A stretch of 64,000 nucleotides of DNA from JACQRW01 sp964371935 (GTDB lineage Bacteria; Patescibacteriota; Minisyncoccia; Sungbacterales; HO2-52-23). Under the pieces are notes generated by a model, which saw nothing but the letters and a program-made list of their open reading frames with translations, did not search any database and was not told where the DNA came from. Below, one piece after another: positions 32,532 through 41,161 of the stretch. The first letter of the stretch is position 1, and each line of letters begins with the position of its first letter. The translations under genes were made by a program, and so were the position numbers. The stretch covers positions 1-64,000 of the forward strand of contig CAYJOT010000001.1 of assembly GCA_964371935.1 (NCBI GenBank). Direction: 5' to 3'.

Positions 32532-33011
32532 CTAATTGCGGAACAATGCATGTTGTTCGCTGTCGAGCGCTTGATTTACTAATCGATCAGCTTCTTTGTT
32601 TTGTTCGCGTGGCACGTGGACAAATACGAGCGTTCCGAAATCAATTCGCAGATTCCAGATTTTGATGAAAAGCGGAAAGAGGCGCTCCTGCTCGATTTTG
32701 TATTCGCCATTGAGCTGGCGGCAGACCAGCTCGCTGTCCATCCGCGCCTCGCACTGCATTGCTTTGATCTTCTCTTTGCCGAACAATGCCCTGACTTTTT
32801 CAAGCGCAAAAATAACCGCGCCATACTCCGCCTCGTTGTTGGTGGCGATCCCGATGACTTTTCCATAACTCTTAAGCATCTGTCCCGTTCCATCATAGAT
32901 CACCACGCCAATCGCGGCCGGCCCCGGGTTGCCGCGGGACCCGCCGTCAGTATAGACAATAATTTTTTCTTTTTTGACTTTGGATTTTGTCATTGATTTG
33001 AAATTTGACAT
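32532..33011 (-). CDS. RNase HI-like protein
   Basis: The 159-residue protein has the RNase H fold: IIVYTDGGSRGNPGPAAIG (first Asp), TNNEAEYGAVIFALE (Glu) and MDSELVCRQLNGEY (Asp). The set belongs to the RVT_3/ribonuclease HI family, which cuts RNA in RNA-DNA hybrids. Its first ten residues (MSNFKSMTKS) come from a dispersed AT-rich repeat (TTTGACATT type), so an inner start near residue 7 is possible. Confidence 0.85.
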   Translation of the reverse strand: MSNFKSMTKSKVKKEKIIVYTDGGSRGNPGPAAIGVVIYDGTGQMLKSYGKVIGIATNNEAEYGAVIFALEKVRALFGKEKIKAMQCEARMDSELVCRQLNGEYKIEQERLFPLFIKIWNLRIDFGTLVFVHVPREQNKEADRLVNQALDSEQHALFRN

Positions 33012-33020
33012 TTGAGCTTT

Positions 33021-33833
33021 CTATTTAAGGTATCCGATCTTTTTCAACCAATAATCATTCTCCCACTCCCAAAGAATTTTTGCCGCAACAAATGCTTTCA
33101 TGTCTTGATGCACGAATGGAAATGCCTTCAACTCCACGTCCCCTTCCCGCTCTCCCCATTCATGCTGTTCATCAGCACACACCGTTTTTTTTGCCGCGCC
33201 CACGCGGTAGTATGGAGTGCGAATTTTCGACCGGCCGCCCTTTTCCCTAAGAGTGGCACTACATTTTTTGCAGATCCGATGCTGGTCGATACGGAGAATC
33301 CAGCGGGTCTCAATATCGCACGGCAAAGACAGCGCGCGCTTTATGTCAAACTCCTGCAGGGCCGTGACGTATGCCGCGGTCTGCAGATTGTATTCGGGAT
33401 AAAATCCGGTTGAGGTCTTGATGTCCAAAACGCCAAACTTGCCGTCCACCCATGCAAGCGCATCAAGCGTGCCCGCATACCGATGGCGCAGAGACCAAAG
33501 GCGCCGCTCAACAAACTCGGGGTGAAACTTAATCTTTCGTTGTTCGTTGAACTTCTGGAACGCGGCTACGCCCGGCTCCACCTCTGCGGGAATCCGCCGC
33601 GGCGGATGCGTACCCGTAAGCAGATTCTGGATGGCCTCGTGCATGAGCGTCCCCTCCGCTGCCGACTTGTTCTTCACCTCGTCGGCGGCTTCATAGCTTC
33701 CCATTTCTTTAAAAAAGTTTTCAAGCGCGGGCTTGGATTTAATCTCCAGGATTTTGGTCACGCGGGGATACCATGTCTCACCAACTGTATATCCGTTCGC
33801 AGTTTTAAAATCTTCACTGTCTTGATATCGCAT
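33021..33833 (-). CDS. PD-(D/E)XK nuclease-like protein
   Basis: The 270-residue protein shows the RecB/Cas4-type core: an early GTLMHEAIQNLL helix, the Asp in AGTLDALAWVDGKFGVLDIKTS (shown here as GTLDALAW and GVLDIKTS: D, then D-x-K) and the QTAAY helix. Two cysteine pairs (CKKC and a later C/H-rich part, VCADEQHEWGE) could bind zinc. The role is probably DNA repair or defence against foreign DNA. No phage or cas genes adjoin it. Confidence 0.7.
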   Translation of the reverse strand: MRYQDSEDFKTANGYTVGETWYPRVTKILEIKSKPALENFFKEMGSYEAADEVKNKSAAEGTLMHEAIQNLLTGTHPPRRIPAEVEPGVAAFQKFNEQRKIKFHPEFVERRLWSLRHRYAGTLDALAWVDGKFGVLDIKTSTGFYPEYNLQTAAYVTALQEFDIKRALSLPCDIETRWILRIDQHRICKKCSATLREKGGRSKIRTPYYRVGAAKKTVCADEQHEWGEREGDVELKAFPFVHQDMKAFVAAKILWEWENDYWLKKIGYLK

Positions 33834-33919
33834 ACTCGTGGTGGCAAAAGTTTAAATATCAAATTCGAAATGTCAAATTAAGCTTAAAACCTCTTCTTTT
33901 GAACTTTGGATTTTGTCAT
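33834..33919. repeat. AT-rich dispersed repeat (TTTGACATTT type)
   Basis: The spacer is built of variants of TTTGGATTTTGTCATT and AAATTTGACATTTG. Relatives occur at 32980-33020, 45660-45765 and 46735-46825, always in spacers or at gene starts. Confidence 0.55.
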
Positions 33920-35098
33920 TCATTTGGACTTTGACATTTTGATTTTAGATTTTCTTAACGCTTCCACCCCCGGCAATTTTTCGCCGGCAAGAAATGCGAG
34001 CATGGCTCCTCCTCCTGCGGACACATGCGTAAACATACGTAAAAGTGTTTTTGCTCCGACGGCCGCAATAACATCGCCGCCCCCCACTACGGAGAGCGCT
34101 TTGGTACCGGCAATGGCACGGGCAAGATTTTTGGTTCCCCGGGCGAATTCAGGAACCTCAACGTATCCGAAAGGCCCGTTCCATACTATGGTTGCCGCAC
34201 GCTTGAGCAGAGAGAAAAAATGCCTGATGCTCCGGTCTCCGATATCTACGATATAGTCGTCGGGACCGACGGTCTTGATATCTTTCACAAATCGTCGGGC
34301 TGATCCGCGAAGATTTTTTACCACCACCACATCACCGGGCATATGGAGCTTTTTATTGCCAAGAAGCGAGGACGCGTTCAATCCGGACTGTACGCCTGAC
34401 TTTGATTTTCCAATCTCTTCCCCCTCCAGCGCATAGATCGTATTGGCTAATATACCGCCGACAATAACCGCATCTGCCGTTTTCAAAAAATGCTTCAGCA
34501 ACGGCATCTTGGTTTCGAGTTTTGCGCCCCCAAGAATCGCCACTAAAGGACGCTTTGGCCGATCGCACACCAGCTCCAGATACCGTATCTCGTTAGCCAA
34601 CGAATGCCCCATGAAGCTCGGAAGTTTGCGCGCCAGCGCGACCATGGATGCGTGGCTGCGATGTGAGTTGGCAAACGCTTCGTTCACATAGAGATCCCCC
34701 CACTGGGCAAGCCGGCTTGCAAACGCGTTGCCATTTGCTTCCTCCTCCGGCCAGAAGCGGATGTTTTCAAAAAGCAGGCACGGTGCCGCGCCATACCGCG
34801 CAAGAGCGGTACTTGCGAACGGATCGGAGACCAAGGGAACTGGCCGTTTAAGCGCGCGCTCAAGATATTGCGCAACCGGCAGCAGCGAGAGCGCTTTTTT
34901 GCGCCTGCCATACGGCCGATCCATATGCGCGATCAACCTAACTTTGGCGCCACGTTTCAGGCACTCGCGTACAGTTGGCAATACTCGGGTAATCCGAAAA
35001 TCATCAACGATTTTCCCGTTCTTGATCCCAATATCAAAATCCGCACGGATCAATATTCGTTTTCCCTTTAGGCCTGATACCGGAAGCGTGTGCAGCAT
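33920..35098 (-). CDS. pgk: Phosphoglycerate kinase
   Basis: Pgk makes ATP from 1,3-bisphosphoglycerate in glycolysis. GKRILIRADFDI, the DFRITRVLPTV helix, the LLENIRFWPEEEANG block and the C-terminal nucleotide-site motif (VVGGGDVIAAVGA) are present. The length (392) is normal. The promoter at 35107-35135 puts the start two bases before the ATG, so the mRNA appears leaderless. Confidence 0.95.
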   Translation of the reverse strand: MLHTLPVSGLKGKRILIRADFDIGIKNGKIVDDFRITRVLPTVRECLKRGAKVRLIAHMDRPYGRRKKALSLLPVAQYLERALKRPVPLVSDPFASTALARYGAAPCLLFENIRFWPEEEANGNAFASRLAQWGDLYVNEAFANSHRSHASMVALARKLPSFMGHSLANEIRYLELVCDRPKRPLVAILGGAKLETKMPLLKHFLKTADAVIVGGILANTIYALEGEEIGKSKSGVQSGLNASSLLGNKKLHMPGDVVVVKNLRGSARRFVKDIKTVGPDDYIVDIGDRSIRHFFSLLKRAATIVWNGPFGYVEVPEFARGTKNLARAIAGTKALSVVGGGDVIAAVGAKTLLRMFTHVSAGGGAMLAFLAGEKLPGVEALRKSKIKMSKSK

Positions 35099-35106
35099 AT
35101 CTGTCT

Positions 35107-35135
35107 ATTCTACCGCATTTATGCCGCGTTCGCAA
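35107..35135 (-). promoter_or_regulatory. Promoter of pgk (leaderless mRNA predicted)
   Basis: TTGCGA (35135-35130) and TAGAAT (35112-35107) are spaced by 17 bp; the start falls at about 35100 and the ATG is at 35098. Confidence 0.6.
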
Positions 35136-35141
35136 TATATT

Positions 35142-35174
35142 CAAAAAGGCGGACAGAGATTATTCTGTACCGCC
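35142..35174 (-). terminator. Rho-independent terminator after the 35176-36560 gene pair
   Basis: On the minus strand GGCGGTACAGA pairs with TCTGTCCGCC and is followed by TTTTTGAA. It directly follows the stop at 35176. Confidence 0.7.
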
Positions 35175-35175
35175 C

Positions 35176-35601
35176 CTATGCGTCTTTACTGCGGATACGC
35201 GCTCGCATCTTTTTGCGGGCTTTTTTCCTTTCCTGTTCCCATACGATACGCGTCTCCTGTATCAGTTTCCGAACTCTCGGTGATTCCGGAAGACGGTCCC
35301 CGTTGTGGCGGCGTATGCAGATACCGCATCCAGCCAAGAAATTAGCGTCAAACATGACGCCTAAACCAAGCAGTATCACGCAGGCTCCCTCCTTATCTTC
35401 TGCGGAGAAAAAACCATAGAGCCTGATCGCCGGTCCGCAATTGAGTCTGTCTTGATCGAGCTTTTTTTCGATCTCGGGAATAACCGCTTCCGCAGTCTCG
35501 AGGGTCGAGACACTCCACACCACACCGATGACCGGGATCGGGTTTGTCTTGATCACAGGATGCCGGTCGGACGATCTCCATTGTTTCTGGCGCCTTTTCA
35601 T
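35176..35601 (-). CDS. Hypothetical protein, second gene of an unknown pair
   Basis: 141 residues from ATG 35601, which is preceded by AAAGGAGA and overlaps the upstream stop as ATGA. The centre is mixed alpha/beta (VIGVVWSVSTLETAEAVIPE, CVILLGLGVMFDANFLAG); the C-terminus is very basic (RKKARKKMRARIRSKDA), as in nucleic-acid-binding tails. No family is recognised. A terminator follows at once, closing a two-gene operon. Confidence 0.65.
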   Translation of the reverse strand: MKRRQKQWRSSDRHPVIKTNPIPVIGVVWSVSTLETAEAVIPEIEKKLDQDRLNCGPAIRLYGFFSAEDKEGACVILLGLGVMFDANFLAGCGICIRRHNGDRLPESPRVRKLIQETRIVWEQERKKARKKMRARIRSKDA

Positions 35602-36560
35602 GAGGTGTCTCCTTTCTTGTACCGTCTGATTATTTGAACGAGCAGGTGCGTCTTTAGGATATGTGATGCCCCATGCCGTATTGCAGCGATGCACTGCGTC
35701 AACAGATTTCTTTTGAACAGGGTTATCTCGGCATCCATAGGCGCGCTGTTGTCTTGCAATATGTGCTCTGATTGTTCAACCGCCGCGTGTTCCTGCGCGG
35801 GAGGTAATACCGTATCATGCTGCTCGGTAATCTCCTGTTGTGGGGAAGCGAAATCAGGAACATGATCCACCAATCGTAACCTCTGTATACCATTGCGCTT
35901 CTGCTCTATCGGAATCAAGACACCAAATTCCGCCAGTTGAGCCAACGCATCCGTAATCTGCTGATACATCATGTCGCATCGTTCTTTGATGATGCTATGC
36001 ACATTTGTGACTTCGGCGTAGTCATCATAAAGTCGTGCGCGCTTGTCGTCAGAGGTGGCAACATCTGCAATGATACCATATATGAGCGCGGTCTCTCGAG
36101 TCCAAGGTATTGAGTCTGATGGGATGCAGGTGGAATTATCGCGTTTCTTGAGTACGCGCTGGTCTTCTCTTGTACGAGAGGCATCCGCGAGAATTGGTAT
36201 ATCACGTTCTTTCTGTTGGGAGGCATAATCACTCCACCTAACTACAATTTCTGGTTTCCATTCTTTTACGCGTTGAACAATCTCTCGGCAACATGCCGAT
36301 AATGAACTATCACTTCGCACGATCACCTGATAGCGAACAACACCCTCACTATTACGGAACCGCACAAGTACTACATTTAATACCACTGATGCTTCAAGTA
36401 TTATGTCGCACCTTCTGGTTCCTGCACCAAAGTGTCCCACCTGACGAAAACTCCTGATCGTATGACACTTGTTTAGCACATCACAAAACTTAAGTGCTGT
36501 CCTTGGATATGCTTTTGGATCATGCCCCTTCAACATCTTTCCATAATCGGAACGAGGCAT
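35598..36560 (-). CDS. Hypothetical protein, first gene of an unknown pair
   Basis: 320 residues with GAAAGGAAC before the ATG. The N-terminal half is alpha/beta (CDIILEASVVLNVVLVRFRNSEG, split here: CDIILEASVV and LNVVLVRFRN; later IVVRWSDYASQQKERDIPIL). The middle resembles a winged-helix region (YQQITDALAQLAEFGVLIPI), and an acidic stretch and basic tail follow. I see no known domain. Translational coupling to the next gene suggests the two products work together. Confidence 0.65.
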   Translation of the reverse strand: MPRSDYGKMLKGHDPKAYPRTALKFCDVLNKCHTIRSFRQVGHFGAGTRRCDIILEASVVLNVVLVRFRNSEGVVRYQVIVRSDSSLSACCREIVQRVKEWKPEIVVRWSDYASQQKERDIPILADASRTREDQRVLKKRDNSTCIPSDSIPWTRETALIYGIIADVATSDDKRARLYDDYAEVTNVHSIIKERCDMMYQQITDALAQLAEFGVLIPIEQKRNGIQRLRLVDHVPDFASPQQEITEQHDTVLPPAQEHAAVEQSEHILQDNSAPMDAEITLFKRNLLTQCIAAIRHGASHILKTHLLVQIIRRYKKGDTS

Positions 36561-36749
36561 ATGAGTTCCTTTCTGTTATCAAGGTGCTTGTCTTTGATTG
36601 GTCACCGATACCTTACGCTCTTTTGGGCGAGTTGTCTATCGTGCGAGAGAGAACAAACGAAAATCCGGGATGAATATGGAAGTCCTTTAAGGTTCTTGAC
36701 CCGCGTCCCCTCTTTACAGCCTGATCGCCGTTCTGAACAATATGGGGAC

Positions 36750-36778
36750 ATTGGGAACATAGCATTTTTATGATATAC
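36750..36778 (+). promoter_or_regulatory. Promoter of the NDH-2-like gene
   Basis: TTGGGA (36750-36755), a 17-bp spacer and TATACT (36773-36778); predicted start near 36785, five bases before ATG 36790. The upstream 36561-36749 interval between divergent genes shows no other feature. Confidence 0.6.
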
Positions 36779-36789
36779 TGTCACCTGTT

Positions 36790-37965
36790 ATGACAGAAAC
36801 ACCAAAAACAATCTTGATTGCGGGCGCAGGTTTCGGGGGTATGACTGCAGCACTCAAGCTTGAGCGACAGCTCCGCAATCGTCCGGACTGGAATATTGTT
36901 TTGATCGATAAAAACACCTATCAGCTTTATACCCCGGCCCTTTATGAAATCGCGGCAATACCCAAAGAGGAGGTTGATCCGACCAGCATTACATCCATCA
37001 TCGCAATCCCGATCGCGGATATTATTGCCGGGAAAAAGATCACTTTTGTGCAGGGAGCGTTGACCGGCTTTGACTGCGAGAAGCGATCCGTACGCCTACA
37101 GGGAGGCCGGCAATTCAGTTATGCGTATCTCGTCCTTGCGCTCGGGTCTAAAACAAACTACTTTGATATACATGGACTGCGCGAACACGCCCTGCCGCTC
37201 AAGCGTTTCGAGGATACCGTGGCTATACGAAATAAAATCGAACGCATGCTCACCGAACGGCGCGAGTTAACACTTATCGTCGGAGGCGCCGGCGCCACGG
37301 GCGTTGAGCTCATAGCCGAGCTTTCCAACTTCATACGACACAACCCCGTGTGTCCCGTACGACTTGTCCTGATTGAAGCATCGAGTACTGTTTTGCCGGG
37401 CTTTGACCGGCACATCATACAACGCGCGAACAAGCGCCTTATAAACCTTGGCATCGAAATCTATACGAGTACCCGCATTACCTCGGTGGGTTCAAAAGAA
37501 ATTATACTCGATGATGCAAAAGCAATCCCCTATGATATCATGGTCTGGACCGGAGGTGTGATGGGCAATCCTTTCTCCTGCGCCGTCAACAAGTTCCTGC
37601 AGATCGATGATTATGCGTTTGCCATCGGAGACGCCGCCGAATTCACTGACGCGCAAACCGGCAAAACGCTTCCCCGGAACGTGCCTGTTGCCCAAGCCCA
37701 AGCTCGCGCGGTTGCCCGAAATATCCTCCGCGAAATCGAAGGAAAACCAAAGCTCCCTTTTCGTCCGTCCAAAAGATACCCCTATGTCCTTGCCGTCGGC
37801 AGAAAGTACGCCATCGCCGATCTTATCTTCATCCGCTTCCGGGGCTTTGCGGGCTGGTGCGTCAAACTACTCGTTGAACTGCGCTACCTTCTCTTTATCC
37901 TGCCCCTTCCAAAAGCCATCTCTGTATGGCTCCGCAGCATCCGAGTATACGCCTCGAATGATTAA
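36790..37965 (+). CDS. NADH dehydrogenase type II-like FAD oxidoreductase
   Basis: The 391-residue flavoprotein has two dinucleotide-binding folds: ILIAGAGFGGMTAALKLE for FAD and TLIVGGAGATGVELIAEL for NAD(P)H, plus YAFAIGDAAEF as the second FAD site. The C-terminal segment (VKLLVELRYLLFILPL) is an amphipathic membrane-anchor region typical of NDH-2. It would pass electrons from NADH to a quinone or another acceptor. The stop codon lies within palindrome G. Confidence 0.85.
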   Translation: MTETPKTILIAGAGFGGMTAALKLERQLRNRPDWNIVLIDKNTYQLYTPALYEIAAIPKEEVDPTSITSIIAIPIADIIAGKKITFVQGALTGFDCEKRSVRLQGGRQFSYAYLVLALGSKTNYFDIHGLREHALPLKRFEDTVAIRNKIERMLTERRELTLIVGGAGATGVELIAELSNFIRHNPVCPVRLVLIEASSTVLPGFDRHIIQRANKRLINLGIEIYTSTRITSVGSKEIILDDAKAIPYDIMVWTGGVMGNPFSCAVNKFLQIDDYAFAIGDAAEFTDAQTGKTLPRNVPVAQAQARAVARNILREIEGKPKLPFRPSKRYPYVLAVGRKYAIADLIFIRFRGFAGWCVKLLVELRYLLFILPLPKAISVWLRSIRVYASND

Positions 37966-38007
37966 CAACATTTTATTCACGATCGTGAGAAGTTTGTTGT
38001 TAATCAT
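37958..38007. repeat. CGATCG palindrome G (between convergent genes)
   Basis: A 50-bp palindrome centred on CGATCG (37980-37985) with perfect 13-bp outer arms ATGATTAACAACA/TGTTGTTAATCAT and an inner GAGAAGTTTGTT shared with copy F. It includes the stop codon of the NDH-2-like gene and lies 43 bp from the tpiA stop. Confidence 0.85.
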
Positions 38008-38050
38008 ATAGAACAGGTATAAATCCGGGGCGGGCAGATACACGAGAAAA

Positions 38051-38809
38051 CTATGTGGAAGCAGCGGCAATGATGCGGCCGAATTCTTCCGCGTTCAAAC
38101 TGGCGCTTCCGACAAGTGTGCCCCGCATATGCCCGTCCGTAAGAAAACTTCTGATATTGCCTGCGTTGATTGATCCGCCGTAGATAATCAGGATTCCTTC
38201 TCCGGCAGTTCGACCAAAGATACGGCAAAGAATCTTGCGGATATAGATGTTGCTTTGAAAGGCACTTTCGGGGGTATCCGGACGGCTGTCCGGCATAGTA
38301 CTGATGGCCCAGACCGGCTCATACGCTATAATAAGATTTTTGATCAGAGATTTTTTAATACCCGTAAGCGCCGCTTCAAGCTGATGCGCGACTATCTCGG
38401 ACATTTCGCGGCTTGACTGTTCGCGCTCCCCTACGCAAAGAATCGGCCGGAGACCGTGCTCAAGCAGCGCCCGGATTTTCTTTGCGATCATCTCATCGGT
38501 CTCGCCCAGGAAGATCCGCCGCTCCGAGTGACCTATAATTACGTAGCCGACTTTCAGATTTTTGAGCTGTTGCCATGAGACCTCGCCGGTATACGGGCCT
38601 GCGTCTTCCCAAAACGCATCCTGGCTTCCTAATTTGACGCGCTTCAATATCGGCGCAACCGCAGCCAAAAAGGGATAGGGAGGTGCAATCACGATTTCAA
38701 CATTTCGATACGCAGATGCCGCCAGCTCGGTTTTTTGAGCAAGCGCCAGCGCCTCGCGCAGCGTGGAGGGGTTTACTTTCCAATTTGCGATGATAAGATT
38801 TTTAGGCAC
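38051..38809 (-). CDS. tpiA: Triosephosphate isomerase
   Basis: TpiA interconverts dihydroxyacetone phosphate and glyceraldehyde 3-phosphate. The catalytic Lys (IANWKVN), His (VIIGHSERR) and Glu (IAYEPVWAIS) are present, as is the phosphate loop (IIYGGSINAGN). Length 252 is normal. A dispersed repeat (38819-38884) lies just upstream of the start. Confidence 0.96.
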   Translation of the reverse strand: MPKNLIIANWKVNPSTLREALALAQKTELAASAYRNVEIVIAPPYPFLAAVAPILKRVKLGSQDAFWEDAGPYTGEVSWQQLKNLKVGYVIIGHSERRIFLGETDEMIAKKIRALLEHGLRPILCVGEREQSSREMSEIVAHQLEAALTGIKKSLIKNLIIAYEPVWAISTMPDSRPDTPESAFQSNIYIRKILCRIFGRTAGEGILIIYGGSINAGNIRSFLTDGHMRGTLVGSASLNAEEFGRIIAAAST

Positions 38810-38818
38810 AGTTTTACC

Positions 38819-38884
38819 GTCATCCTGAACGCAGTGAAGGATCTCCTGTGTTATAGTGAGATTCTTCGCTTCACTCAGAACGAC
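38819..38884. repeat. Dispersed GTCATCCTGAACG repeat, copy 2
   Basis: The left part GTCATCCTGAACGCAGTGAA and the right part GAGATTCTTCGCTTCACTCA are partly complementary (GTGAAGGATCTC with GAGATTCTTCGC). It sits between tpiA and the GalT-like gene. Confidence 0.75.
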
Positions 38885-38890
38885 TAGTTC

Positions 38891-39895
38891 CTATTCTATT
38901 TTAATCTTCCTCAAAAACGCGGCGGCGCTTTCTGGCTTGATGGTGGATATTTCAATGCCGGTGCCGATTTCGAATCCGGCCCAGATAGCGGTTTTGGGCA
39001 GGATCTCGAAGTGCCAATGGTAATGGTCATGCGAACGGCTGTTTTCGACCGGTGCGGTATGTAGAAAAAAATTATAGTCCGGGTTTTTTAATCCGCGATA
39101 GAGTTTTGCGAGCGATATCCGAAGCGTGCGGGCGAAATCACGCTGCTCATCCGGAGCGATATTTTCAAAGCGCGCCTGATGGCTTTTCGGAAAAATACGC
39201 ATCTCAAATGCGGTCCGCGAGGCAAACGGGGCAACGGTCACAAAATGCTTGCCCGCAAAGATTAACCGTTCCTTATTTTTTAGATCATACTGAAGCATAC
39301 TGCAATGCACGCATTTTTTTTCCTTCGTAAAATAGCGCTTCGATCCTTCGAGACTTGATGCGATATCGGGCGGGATTACCGGAATCGCGATGATCTGCGA
39401 GTGCGGATGGCTGATGGATGCTCCGGCAAGTTTGCCGTGATTGTGAAAAAGCGAGATATATCTTACGCATGGATCATCTTGCAGCATATGGAAACGATCC
39501 CGATACATCTGTACAACCAGTTCCGCCTCTCGGTCGGTCATGGCTGCAAACGAGCGGGTATGATCGGCCGTGATTACTACTTCGTGCGATCCGGCTCCGT
39601 TGGTTGTGGTGTATGGTCCTTTTTTAGTGAACACCGCGCAGATACTTTTGCTCGCCTCGCTGAAGCTCCGGCGAAGCGGGTTGAACGCAGGATATTTGTT
39701 CGGGATCGTTTGCACCCACCAGTCCGATCCCGTGGCGCCGGAAAAAAGCTTTTCAAAAGGACAGGTATCTTTTGGCTGTGCGAATGCCGGGCGTTTTGAG
39801 ACAATAAAATCGTTCGGCCGTTTTGAGCGGCCGGTTGCGATCACCACCCAGTCGCCGGATACGAGATCCTGGCGGAGTTCGGAGATGCTTTTCAT
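38891..39895 (-). CDS. Galactose-1-phosphate uridylyltransferase-like (GalT/HIT superfamily) protein
   Basis: The 334-residue protein has the HIT-type active site HPHSQ (GASISHPHSQIIA), a CVHC zinc pair and the C-terminal HYHWHFEI block. GalT-like enzymes move a nucleotidyl group onto a sugar 1-phosphate; close relatives can use ADP or other substrates, so the exact donor is open. Its start overlaps the stop of the GT2 gene as ATGA. Confidence 0.85.
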   Translation of the reverse strand: MKSISELRQDLVSGDWVVIATGRSKRPNDFIVSKRPAFAQPKDTCPFEKLFSGATGSDWWVQTIPNKYPAFNPLRRSFSEASKSICAVFTKKGPYTTTNGAGSHEVVITADHTRSFAAMTDREAELVVQMYRDRFHMLQDDPCVRYISLFHNHGKLAGASISHPHSQIIAIPVIPPDIASSLEGSKRYFTKEKKCVHCSMLQYDLKNKERLIFAGKHFVTVAPFASRTAFEMRIFPKSHQARFENIAPDEQRDFARTLRISLAKLYRGLKNPDYNFFLHTAPVENSRSHDHYHWHFEILPKTAIWAGFEIGTGIEISTIKPESAAAFLRKIKIE

Positions 39896-40623
39896 TGTTC
39901 GTATTTACGGGTAATCAGGTTCCACCGGATGCGGAATACATCAAGAAAAACTTGCAGATATGCTTTGAGCGTCACCTTGCTATCCGCATCGAATTTCCAC
40001 CGGACCGGTATGACGCCGACGCGGTATCCAAATTTTCGGGCAAGAGCCAAAACCTCAATATCAAATGCCCACCCCTGGATTCGCTCGCGGGAAAATATAG
40101 CTTCGGCAGATTCCGCGGTAAATGCCTTAAAACCGTTTTGCGTATCCCAGATTCCCCATACTCCAAATATCTGAATGACTATATTGCCCATATTGCCAAG
40201 CAGTTCCCGGTACCACGGCTCCTCAACATCACGAGAGGCTCCCGGAGCGTCTTTCGGATCGCGCGAAGAGATGACAACGTCGTATCCTTCACGGAACAGC
40301 GGCTCCATGGAGTCAAAATATTTCGGTGCGGTGGAATTATCCGCATCCGAAAAAATTCGTATATCCCCCTTTGCATCGAGCATGCCAAGCCGGACCGTCC
40401 ATCCCTTTCCCTTGTTTATCTCTCCGATCAGCCGCAGGTTTGCAACTTCAGATTTCAACCGTTCGACCACTTCCTTGGTCCCATCCGTAGACGCGGAATC
40501 AACCGCGAGAATTTCATATCCGCCGGAAATATTTTTTGTGCGCAAATATACATCCACTTCGCGAAGCGTTTTCTCAATGCGATGCTCTTCGTTGTGCATT
40601 GGAATGATCCAGGAAAGATACAT
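39892..40623 (-). CDS. Glycosyltransferase family 2, polyprenyl-phosphate mannosyltransferase type
   Basis: The 243-residue protein begins LSWIIPMHNEEHRI and has AVDSASTDGT and FSDADNST (DXD site), the pattern of dolichol-phosphate mannosyl/glucosyltransferases (ALG5/DPM1 type) that load a sugar on a lipid carrier. No C-terminal membrane helices are present, so it would be peripheral. It is coupled to the GalT-like gene. Confidence 0.85.
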   Translation of the reverse strand: MYLSWIIPMHNEEHRIEKTLREVDVYLRTKNISGGYEILAVDSASTDGTKEVVERLKSEVANLRLIGEINKGKGWTVRLGMLDAKGDIRIFSDADNSTAPKYFDSMEPLFREGYDVVISSRDPKDAPGASRDVEEPWYRELLGNMGNIVIQIFGVWGIWDTQNGFKAFTAESAEAIFSRERIQGWAFDIEVLALARKFGYRVGVIPVRWKFDADSKVTLKAYLQVFLDVFRIRWNLITRKYEQ

Positions 40624-40700
40624 GGAGATAACATAAAACGTAACATATACAACAAAAACTATTTTTTATTTTCTTGTTTTATGTTCTACGTTTTATCGTT

Positions 40701-41093
40701 TTACGTTTTTTTCCGGTCCAGGTATGACTGCAGCACCAATGCCGCGGATGATTCGTCAACGTGCTCTTTGGCAACACCCGCGTCTTCAACTATCCGGCTC
40801 GAAAACATTTCATTTTCAAATTCAATGGGAATACTGGTTTTAGCGGCAAGCTCTTTAGCAAACTCCCGTACGCGTCCCGACTCCTCTGTCTCGCCGCCAT
40901 CCATCCCAAGCGGAAGTCCTATCACAATCATCGTATCAACCTTTTCCTGTTTGACAAGCGCCAAAATTTGATCCAGCACAAACGTATTTCCCCTTCGATG
41001 AATCACACCATGGGGAAACCCAATCCGCCCTCCCACATCAGACAGTGCCACCCCGATCTGCTTTGTCCCATAGTCAATCCCAAGATACCGCAT
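40701..41093 (-). CDS. ruvX: Holliday junction resolvase-like RuvX (YqgF)
   Basis: RNase H-fold protein of 130 residues with YLGIDYGTKQIGVALSD, IVIGLPLGMDGGE and DESSAALVLQSYLD (third acidic site). The family is linked to 16S rRNA maturation and to junction resolution. TAAAAT (41106-41101) with an upstream TG places the start at the ATG, so the mRNA is probably leaderless. Confidence 0.93.
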   Translation of the reverse strand: MRYLGIDYGTKQIGVALSDVGGRIGFPHGVIHRRGNTFVLDQILALVKQEKVDTMIVIGLPLGMDGGETEESGRVREFAKELAAKTSIPIEFENEMFSSRIVEDAGVAKEHVDESSAALVLQSYLDRKKT

Positions 41094-41100
41094 AGCTACT

Positions 41101-41106
41101 ATTTTA
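41101..41106 (-). promoter_or_regulatory. Extended -10 box of ruvX
   Basis: TAAAAT preceded by TG (TGTAAAAT); start at about 41094, one base from ATG 41093. No clear -35 is seen. Confidence 0.4.
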
Positions 41107-41161
41107 CACCCAATTTCCTAAAAAGAAAAAAATTGTAGATATACATAATTGCGACATTTCT

